DNA of 64,000 bases from Ilyobacter_A sp963675185 (GTDB lineage Bacteria > Fusobacteriota > Fusobacteriia > Fusobacteriales > Fusobacteriaceae): NCBI GenBank assembly GCA_963675185.2, contig CAXXOH010000003.1:1178001-1242000 (forward strand). The letters are read 5' to 3'. Position 1 is the first letter of the stretch, and each line of letters begins with the position of its first letter. Both the position numbers and the translations under genes were made by a program. The notes under the pieces were generated by a model that ran no database searches, was not told the origin of the DNA, and saw only the letters and a list, made by a program, of their open reading frames with translations. Shown in pieces: positions 55,560 to 64,000 of the stretch.

Positions 55560-57050
55560 TTATCTAAAATACAATTTTGTCAAATCTTTTAATCTAATTG
55601 CAAGTGAGTCACTTAACTCCCCATCTTTTAACCTCCACTGCCAATTTTCGAATATTGTTCCAGGAGTGTTCATCCTGGCTTCATTACCAAGCTCTAGAAA
55701 ATCTTGCATAGGCGCTATGGCTATATTCGATACAGATGCCCATGCGGCTTGTATAAATTGCCAAGTGACGCTCTTCTCGGTATTTATTTTCAGATAATTT
55801 TTCGCAAAATTTCTACTTTCTTCATACGTAGAATAAAACCATCCCAGGGTAGTTTCGTTGTCATGAGTACCAGTATAAACAACTGTATTTTTAGAATATG
55901 TGTGTGGTAAATGAGTACTCTCATTGTGCGGGTCGAAGGCAAATTGCAATATTTTCATACCTGGGAATCCAAAATAATCACGTAATTCATGGACATCGTG
56001 AGTTATAATACCCAAATCCTCTGCGATTATAGGCAGAACGCCAAGGTGTTCTCTTATAGTCTCAAAGAGTTCTTTTCCAGGGGCTGGAATCCATTCCCCG
56101 TTTATGGCAGTTTTTGCTCCGTAAGGTATGGACCAGTAATTGGAGAATCCCCTAAAGTGGTCCAGCCTTATGATGTCAGATATCTCAAGATTTTTTTCAA
56201 CCCTTTCCACCCACCATTTGAAGTTTGTTTCCTTCAATACTTCCCAGTTGTAGAGAGGGTTTCCCCAAAGCTGTCCGGTTTCACTAAAGTAATCAGGTGG
56301 TACACCTGCAACTGATACCGGTTTTCTATCCTCATCAAAAAGGAATATTTCTGGATTTGCCCAGGCATCTGAACTGTCAAAGGATACAAAAATTGGAATA
56401 TCTCCTATTATTTTTATCCCATTTTCATTTGCATATGCTTTTACCTCAAGCCATTGCTTGAAAAAAAGGTATTGAGTAAACTTATGAAACTCTATTTTTT
56501 CTGAAAGATCCTCGGTGTAGCGCTGGATGGCAGCGGACTCTCTAAGCTTGATATCCTCATCCCAATCCTGCCAAGATTTTCCATCAAAATATTCCATCAG
56601 CGACCTAAAAAGCGAGTAATCATCCAACCATGAGGAGTTGTTGGAATAGAAAACTTCAAACTTGCTTTTTTCCAGTACATCGTCCATTATTTTGAAATTT
56701 TTAAAAGCTTTGACCAGCAGGGGTTTTTTGAAATTGAAAGCTTTGTCATAGTCAAACTTTGAATTGTCAAAAATCTCAGCTGTTTCTAAATCTTCTACAT
56801 TAAGATATCCACTTTCCACAAGTTTTTCCAAATCTATTAAAACAGGATTTCCGGCAAATGCAGAAAAACACTGGTAAGGGGACGCCCCGTAACCAGTCGG
56901 GCCAAGTGGTAAAATTTGCCAGAGTTTTTGTTTAGACTTTATTAGAAAATCTACAAACTTGTATGCCTCATTACCTAGAGTACCAACACCATATTTTCCG
57001 GGTAGAGACGTTGGGTGAAGAAGTATTCCACTGCTTCTTTTAAAACTCAT
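55560..57050 (-). CDS. malQ: 4-alpha-glucanotransferase (amylomaltase)
   Basis: This GH77 enzyme transfers alpha-1,4-glucan segments between maltodextrins or glycogen chains in the cytoplasm. The 496-residue protein begins with the family signature RSSGILLHPTSLPGKYGVG and QILPLGPTGYGASPYQ. The catalytic set is the nucleophile Asp in IIRLDHFRG, the acid-base Glu in IIAEDLGII and the third acidic residue in YTGTHDNETTLGW. It is a single gene on the minus strand with its own promoter, GGAGGT site and terminator. No other glycogen gene is nearby. Confidence 0.97.
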   Translation of the reverse strand: MSFKRSSGILLHPTSLPGKYGVGTLGNEAYKFVDFLIKSKQKLWQILPLGPTGYGASPYQCFSAFAGNPVLIDLEKLVESGYLNVEDLETAEIFDNSKFDYDKAFNFKKPLLVKAFKNFKIMDDVLEKSKFEVFYSNNSSWLDDYSLFRSLMEYFDGKSWQDWDEDIKLRESAAIQRYTEDLSEKIEFHKFTQYLFFKQWLEVKAYANENGIKIIGDIPIFVSFDSSDAWANPEIFLFDEDRKPVSVAGVPPDYFSETGQLWGNPLYNWEVLKETNFKWWVERVEKNLEISDIIRLDHFRGFSNYWSIPYGAKTAINGEWIPAPGKELFETIREHLGVLPIIAEDLGIITHDVHELRDYFGFPGMKILQFAFDPHNESTHLPHTYSKNTVVYTGTHDNETTLGWFYSTYEESRNFAKNYLKINTEKSVTWQFIQAAWASVSNIAIAPMQDFLELGNEARMNTPGTIFENWQWRLKDGELSDSLAIRLKDLTKLYFR

Positions 57051-57117
57051 AATAATATACCTCCATTTAATTCCGACAGACGGCTAAATTTAAAAAACTT
57101 AAATATATTTTCTAAAG

Positions 57118-57146
57118 ATTTTAAGTATTTCCTTTTGAATTTTCAA
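57118..57146 (-). promoter_or_regulatory. Promoter of malQ
   Basis: On the minus strand: TTGAAA (57146-57141), a 17-base spacer and TAAAAT (57123-57118), about 70 bases before the start. Confidence 0.78.
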
Positions 57147-57272
57147 CAAATTAAATAAAGAGTTTAGGTACAGTCGCTATTAGAGGCTATGCCAGAGATT
57201 TTATAGAGAAGATATCCCTGATGCATAAAATAAAAAATAATTATAATTTTATTATAATTCTTGTAAAGTAAT

Positions 57273-57301
57273 TTGAAATTTAGGGCAAAAAAGTGTAGAC
57301 T
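57273..57301 (+). promoter_or_regulatory. Probable promoter of the agr-like operon
   Basis: TTGAAA (57273-57278), a 17-base spacer and TAGACT (57296-57301). An A/T palindrome-like stretch (about 57238-57260) lies upstream. I see nothing else in 57147-57272. Confidence 0.6.
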
Positions 57302-57347
57302 AGTAATAATGTTTTGATAGATAATACAATAATTGGAGGTTTATACA

Positions 57348-57812
57348 ATGTTGGTAAAATATTTAATTGCAATTATTTTAAGAATGATACCGGAAAGTAT
57401 ACTTATGGTAAAGGGTGCGCAATTGCTGGCAGACAAAAAAGGGGAAATAAGAAAGGTAATTTACTCTGGAGCCATTTTGGGTACGGCGATTTTTTTTATA
57501 AGAAAACTCCCAATAAGTTTTGGAGTGCATACAATTTTATTTTTGTTTCTTTATATATTTATTCTTTTGAGAATATTTAAAGTGGAATTTTTCAAAGGTG
57601 TGAGTGTGGCGTTAATATGTATTTTGATATTGGCCTTTTCAGATACTCTAGTAACTATTTTCTATACAAAAGTTTTAAAACTTTCTGTGGAATGGCTTTA
57701 TGGTGGAAGCGCAGCATCTTTTTTGCTGAGTGATCTTTCTTTAATATTATTTATATCCATTATTTTGCTCATAACAAAATTGAAAAAGAGGGAAATACAT
57801 GAGGGGAATTGA
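57348..57812 (+). CDS. Stand-alone AgrC-like membrane sensor domain, no kinase
   Basis: A 154-residue membrane protein with about five hydrophobic segments. MIPESILMV near the start and IRKLPISFGVHTILFLFLYI match, as I recall them, the N-terminal membrane region of AgrC-like peptide-sensing kinases of Clostridia. The GHKL kinase domain is missing; the protein ends shortly after the last helix (KLKKREIHEGN). The GGAGGT site (57335-57340) sets the ATG at 57348; an in-frame TTG at 57333 lies before it. It overlaps agrB by 14 bases. It may be a receptor or helper for the peptide made by the next two genes. Confidence 0.65.
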   Translation: MLVKYLIAIILRMIPESILMVKGAQLLADKKGEIRKVIYSGAILGTAIFFIRKLPISFGVHTILFLFLYIFILLRIFKVEFFKGVSVALICILILAFSDTLVTIFYTKVLKLSVEWLYGGSAASFLLSDLSLILFISIILLITKLKKREIHEGN

Positions 57813-58440
57813 GGAATTTTCTGAAAAAATGGCAACTATCATAATAAGAGAAGGAAACTTGGATGAGAAAAAAAAGGCTGTCTTGGCATACGGTGTTTTC
57901 AGCATAATTCAACCAATATTCTCCTTGGTGCTTACACTGATTTTTGGGATGATTTTCCATGTTTGGATAGAGGCCATCATAATTTCGGTGGCAGCTTCTG
58001 TGCTTAGAAAAAATTCAGGGGGTGCTCATGCCAGCTCAGCTGAACGCTGTTTAATAATAGGTGTCTTTATTTTCTTGCTTCTTGCTTGCTTTACAAAGTT
58101 TGTTTTGATAAAAATACCAGCCGGGATTTTGGTTTTCATACTGGCTATGTCAATATTTATGAGCTACATTATTATAGTAAAATACAGCCCTGTTGACAGT
58201 GCATCAAAACCTATAAAGGAGTCAGACAGGGAAATATTTAGAAAAAAATCTGTAAAAATTTTAAATATATTCAATGTAACAGCAGTAGTGTTTTTTCTGG
58301 TTTCTTTTTTTGAGCATTTTTGTTTAAGCCTGTCAGTGTCAATTGTATTGGGAGTGCTTTGGCAGTCGCTTACCTTAGTTAAAATAGGTAAAACTATATT
58401 AAATGGTCTGGATATCTTTCTTAATAAGATAAAAATATAA
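57799..58440 (+). CDS. agrB: AgrB-like peptide-processing membrane endopeptidase
   Basis: AgrB is a membrane cysteine protease that cleaves the AgrD precursor and forms a thiolactone ring. The 213-residue protein has five to six hydrophobic segments. The catalytic pair lies in RKNSGGAHASSAERC, with His at 77 and Cys at 84, the same numbers as in S. aureus AgrB. The conserved cytoplasmic segment KYSPVDSASKPIKESDREIFRKKS follows. It overlaps the upstream membrane gene by 14 bases and precedes the agrD-like gene by 45. No agrC kinase or agrA regulator is adjacent. Confidence 0.93.
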   Translation: MRGIEEFSEKMATIIIREGNLDEKKKAVLAYGVFSIIQPIFSLVLTLIFGMIFHVWIEAIIISVAASVLRKNSGGAHASSAERCLIIGVFIFLLLACFTKFVLIKIPAGILVFILAMSIFMSYIIIVKYSPVDSASKPIKESDREIFRKKSVKILNIFNVTAVVFFLVSFFEHFCLSLSVSIVLGVLWQSLTLVKIGKTILNGLDIFLNKIKI

Positions 58441-58485
58441 AACCCTTTTTAAGAAAGGTAAATAATATAAAAAGGAGGAATAACC

Positions 58486-58608
58486 GTGAAAAGAAGAATT
58501 TTTGTATTAGCAGCAGCTTTAGCTAGTTTCTTTGCCCTTGCAGTTTCTGCATCAGCATGTCATTGGGGAGCTTACCAGCCCGAGGAGCCAGAAGAATTAA
58601 GAGGTTAA
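58486..58608 (+). CDS. agrD: AgrD-like cyclic peptide autoinducer precursor
   Basis: A 40-residue gene starting with GTG after a perfect AAAAGGAGGAA site. It has a basic, amphipathic N-terminus (MKRRIFVLAAALASFFALAV), then ASACHWGAYQPEEPEELRG. Aligning the PEEL-type tail with S. aureus AgrD (CDFIM before DEVEVPKEL) suggests that the ring starts at Cys25 and closes on Ala29 or Tyr30, giving CHWGA or CHWGAY. The acidic tail with two prolines is the usual AgrB recognition part. It lies directly after agrB, as in all agr systems. A 15-bp hairpin follows. Confidence is high from the combination of motif, size and place. Confidence 0.9.
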   Translation: MKRRIFVLAAALASFFALAVSASACHWGAYQPEEPEELRG

Positions 58609-58642
58609 GTTGGAGGGTCAGTATTTTCTGGCCCTTTAACTT
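58607..58642 (+). terminator. Hairpin between agrD and the GGDEF gene
   Basis: AAGTTGGAGGGTCAG (58607-58621) pairs with CTGGCCCTTTAACTT (58628-58642), with three G-U pairs, around TATTTT. No T run follows, so it may protect the agrBD message or attenuate readthrough rather than end transcription. Confidence 0.6.
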
Positions 58643-58660
58643 AGTAATGAAGGTGAAAAT

Positions 58661-60370
58661 ATGACTATCTATGAGGAAAATAGAATAAAAAGAATAAACG
58701 AGATGAGTGCATTTATAAAATTGCTATCTCTTTTTTTTGCAAGCATCTCTGTATTTAGCTTAACCTCCTTCAGAAAGCTAGGATTAGCTTCTTTATTAGT
58801 AATTAAAGAAATGGAGGGTAAGTTTATATTTTTTGCAATGGGCCTCATGTTGCTCTTTGTTTACCAGGGTTGGAGGTTCATTAACAAAGTCGAAGTGAAG
58901 TTTGAAAAACCGGATATAGGCGATATTATGGAGATGTTTGTTATGCTCATTTTATTCACCTATCTGGTATATTCGACACATGAACTTACACAGTATAGGT
59001 TCCTGTATTTCTTTTTGATCTTATCAACGACTATTCGATTTGGAATGAATTGGGGACTGGGGGTAGCAGGGCTTTGTACTCTGTGCATACTTATAATGGA
59101 TTTTTCCAAGACGATTCCAGGCAAAGTAAACTATATATTCCAGGCAGATTTTATTTTAGCAGGAGTATTTTTACTAACTGCATGGCTGATTGGGTATTAT
59201 GCTGAGATAGAAAAAGAACACAGAGAAAAAATGCACGATCTCATTAACATGGATGAACTTACCGGCATATATAACCATAGATATTTTCAAGAATATTTAG
59301 CTACTAATTTGGATAGAGCAGGAAAAAATGAGGAGAGCCTTTCTCTTCTTTTTATAGATATAGACAATTTTAAGTACTACAACGATATGTACGGACATAG
59401 CTACGGAGACAAAGTTTTGAAGATAATGGGTTCGATATTTCATAAAACTGTTGGAGAACAAGGCATAGCAGCCCGTTACGGCGGAGAGGAATTTGTAGTC
59501 GTATTGCCGGATATGGCTGAAAAACAGGCTCTTGGAATAGGGGGAAAAATAAGGAAAAAAGTGGAGGAAACCAGTTTTGAGGGGGAGGAACATCAGCCGG
59601 GAGGGAAATTGACCGTTTCAATAGGGATCTCCAGCTATCCTGTCAAGGCAATGACCAAACAGGAGCTCATAGAAACAGCTGACGATGCCTTGTATAGGGC
59701 AAAATCTTTTAGCAGAAATAGGGTAGAGCTTTATTTTTCTGTTTTAGAGGAGTTAAAGAAAGATATAGATGGGAAACATGTGGATCTGGTAAGCTCGATA
59801 AAGACCCTTATAGGTATAATAAATGCAAAGGACAAGTATACTTACGGACATACAGAAAGGGTGGTTCTTTACTGCTCGAAATTTGCAAAGTTTCTTGGAC
59901 TCTCAACTGAAGAAAAAAAGATTTTGAGGTATGGAGCCTATTTACATGATATAGGGAAGATAGAGATTCCAGCAGAAACTTTGGTAAAAAGGAGTAAGCT
60001 TACAGAGGAGGAGTTCCAAGCCTTGAGAAAGCATCCTGAAAACGGCGCCAATATTATAGAAGGGGTAGAAACTCTAAGTGAAGTTGTCCCTCTTATAAAG
60101 CTACATCATGAAAAATACGATGGGACAGGTTACCCGAATGGTTTGATGGGGGAAGACATACCGCGCTTAGTAAGGATAATCACGCTCATGGACAGTTTCG
60201 ATGCAATGACTACAAACAGATCTTATTGCAGGGGGAAAACCTATGACGAGGCCTTAGAAGAGATGAAAAGGTGTAAGGGGACACACTTTGATCCCGAACT
60301 TGTAGAGAGTTTTATTGAGATGCTAGAGAAGAATAAAAATATTTTGAATTCAATGGACGTTTTGAAATAG
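58661..60370 (+). CDS. Membrane GGDEF and HD-GYP cyclic di-GMP protein
   Basis: A 569-residue protein. The N-terminal 190 residues hold about five to six hydrophobic segments, a probable sensor. The GGDEF domain (about 200-355) has LTGIYNHRYFQEYL and the active-site GGEEF at 274-278; the inhibitory RxxD site is absent (GEQG). The HD-GYP domain (about 370-560) has YLHDIGKIEIP (His429-Asp430) and HHEKYDGTGYP, with all main residues kept. It may therefore both make and break cyclic di-GMP. It lies 52 bases after agrD, where a receptor kinase would be expected, and is probably in the same transcript. A strong terminator follows. Confidence 0.93.
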   Translation: MTIYEENRIKRINEMSAFIKLLSLFFASISVFSLTSFRKLGLASLLVIKEMEGKFIFFAMGLMLLFVYQGWRFINKVEVKFEKPDIGDIMEMFVMLILFTYLVYSTHELTQYRFLYFFLILSTTIRFGMNWGLGVAGLCTLCILIMDFSKTIPGKVNYIFQADFILAGVFLLTAWLIGYYAEIEKEHREKMHDLINMDELTGIYNHRYFQEYLATNLDRAGKNEESLSLLFIDIDNFKYYNDMYGHSYGDKVLKIMGSIFHKTVGEQGIAARYGGEEFVVVLPDMAEKQALGIGGKIRKKVEETSFEGEEHQPGGKLTVSIGISSYPVKAMTKQELIETADDALYRAKSFSRNRVELYFSVLEELKKDIDGKHVDLVSSIKTLIGIINAKDKYTYGHTERVVLYCSKFAKFLGLSTEEKKILRYGAYLHDIGKIEIPAETLVKRSKLTEEEFQALRKHPENGANIIEGVETLSEVVPLIKLHHEKYDGTGYPNGLMGEDIPRLVRIITLMDSFDAMTTNRSYCRGKTYDEALEEMKRCKGTHFDPELVESFIEMLEKNKNILNSMDVLK

Positions 60371-60372
60371 GG

Positions 60373-60414
60373 AAGAGTGTGGTGTGTTTGTTAAAATACA
60401 CCACACTCTTTATT
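60373..60414 (+). terminator. Terminator after the GGDEF/HD-GYP gene
   Basis: AAGAGTGTGGTGTG (60373-60386) pairs with TACACCACACTCTT (60397-60410), followed by a short T-rich tail. Confidence 0.88.
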
Positions 60415-60417
60415 ATC

Positions 60418-60746
60418 TAACCTAAGTTGCTACCTGTATCTAAAATTTATTTAAAGTGTTGAATTGACTTAAAATTATAGAAATAGAAAACTTTTTTTAG
60501 TCACGAATCGCACGAATGGACACTAATAAAAGATATTTTTGCCACAGAGTGACACAGAGAAAAAATAAACAAAGAGATGCAAATAAAACATAGCTTAGAG
60601 ATTTTAATAGATTCGTGTGATACGTGAAAATTAGTGACAAAAAATTATTTTTAAAAGGTTTTCTCTGTGAAACTCTGTGTTTAAAGAAGGCTTTCGAATA
60701 AATTCAGTACTTAATTACTTATTTAATTAAGTAGCAACTTGAGTTA
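60418..60746. repeat. Repeat-rich, MITE-like intergenic element
   Basis: TAACCTAAGTTGCTAC (60418-60433) is inverted at 60731-60746 as GTAGCAACTTGAGTTA (two mismatches). Weaker similarity extends inwards (AAGTGTTGAATT against AAGTACTGAATT), so the ends form imperfect inverted repeats of about 50 bases around a 330-base block. Inside are short degenerate units: CACGAATCGCACGAAT and CACTAAT, CACAGAGTGACACAGAG, then ATTCGTGTGATACGTG, ATTAGTG and CTCTGTGAAACTCTGTG in the opposite sense. There is no open frame. Such CACGAAT and CACAGAG strings are a recurring noncoding repeat type in bacterial intergenic DNA as I recall. From 60747 to 60900 I see only A/T-rich sequence. Confidence 0.6.
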
Positions 60747-60901
60747 ACTAATTCGGATATGCTGTAGACGTTTCTTAAAGAGGGGGCATGTTTAAATATG
60801 TATGTGGTAGAAGAAAATTCCTTTAATTTAGATTTTTCTTTAATTGATATGTAAAATACTTGGTTTGGAAATAAAGTTTTAATAAAAAAGTAAAAAAAAT
60901 G

Positions 60902-60930
60902 TTGACAAAGAAAATGGATTATGATAATAT
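60902..60930 (+). promoter_or_regulatory. Promoter of rRNA operon 2
   Basis: TTGACA (60902-60907), a 17-base spacer and TAATAT (60925-60930). The spacer differs from operon 1, but from the -10 box onward the two operons are nearly the same. Confidence 0.88.
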
Positions 60931-61044
60931 TATCCCTGTGCCTCAGAACAGGGCGCAGCAAAAAACAAGGACATTGAGAACTAAATAGAGAAAGTTAAGC
61001 GCCAAAGATTATGGTGAACACCTCGTTAAGAGGATAGAATATAT

Positions 61045-62565
<1,521 letters not shown>

Positions 62566-62714
62566 AAGGAGATAAAAGCTTACTTTCTCTATTTTGTTGT
62601 GATGTTCTTCGATAGAGGTGCTCTAGGGCGCCTATTTAATTGAAAAATATTACATTAGGACATTGAAAACTGTATAGTAGATAAAAAAAGAGTTAGACTG
62701 AAAAGTCTGTTTTA

Positions 62715-64000
<1,286 letters not shown>

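Noticed and set aside
57314..57580. Alternative 88-codon frame at the start of the agr operon
   Set aside because: It overlaps the membrane-protein gene in another frame, has no ribosome-binding site and no hydrophobic pattern or motif.
60418..60746. CRISPR array in the repeat-rich gap
   Set aside because: Units are degenerate, unequal in length, in both orientations and without regular spacers.

Overview
The window comes from a member of the Fusobacteriota, probably one of the marine, sodium-dependent lineages near Propionigenium, Ilyobacter or Psychrilyobacter. I base this on the look of the two 16S genes, on protein signatures that sit between Firmicutes-like and Gram-negative (Firmicutes-type gene orders such as rlmB-sigH, rpmG-secE-nusG-rplKAJL-rpoBC, yicC-remA-gmk-rpoZ and dnaG-rpoD-nif3, together with a secretin, which needs an outer membrane), and on energy genes typical of anaerobic fermenters (pyruvate formate-lyase, a K+-dependent membrane pyrophosphatase). 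The genus is a recollection-based guess, not a computed placement.

Layout. 1-2.2 kb: end of recA, recX and plsC. 2.2-5.7 kb: a promoter and a guanine-class purine riboswitch with its own terminator, then pflB and pflA. 5.7-8.5 kb: a SulP transporter and tsaD, each with its own promoter. 8.5-16.1 kb: one tightly packed operon for a type IV pilus or type II secretion-like machine (two pseudopilins, a PilX-like minor component, a PilM-PilN fusion, PilO-like, PilP/GspC-like, secretin, repeat protein). 16.1-17.9 kb, minus strand: a secreted protein of repeated carboxypeptidase-regulatory-like domains. 18.0-21.6 kb: an orphan membrane sensor kinase coupled to a DUF1537 sugar-acid kinase. 21.6-27.7 kb: DUF1694 protein, murA, rlmB, a SigH-like sigma factor and leuS.

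27.7-32.7 kb: a complete 16S-23S-5S operon. 32.7-44.1 kb: rpmG, tRNA-Trp, secE, nusG, rplK, rplA, L10 leader, rplJ, rplL, rpoB, rpoC. 44.1-49.1 kb: yicC, remA, gmk, rpoZ, apbE and hppA. 49.4-55.6 kb: dnaG, rpoD, a second rpoD-like sigma factor, a Nif3-like protein, a small membrane protein and rnpB. malQ lies on the minus strand at 55.6-57.1 kb.

57.3-60.4 kb is the most unusual block: a kinase-less AgrC-like membrane domain, AgrB with its catalytic His77 and Cys84, a 40-residue AgrD-type cyclic peptide precursor that is too short for ordinary gene calling, and directly downstream a membrane protein carrying GGDEF and HD-GYP domains. The layout suggests a peptide quorum-sensing system whose output is cyclic di-GMP rather than a histidine kinase and response regulator. 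A repeat-rich, MITE-like intergenic element (60.4-60.75 kb) and a second, truncated rRNA operon in the same orientation close the window. The two rRNA operons are direct repeats 33,187 bases apart around the transcription and translation block.
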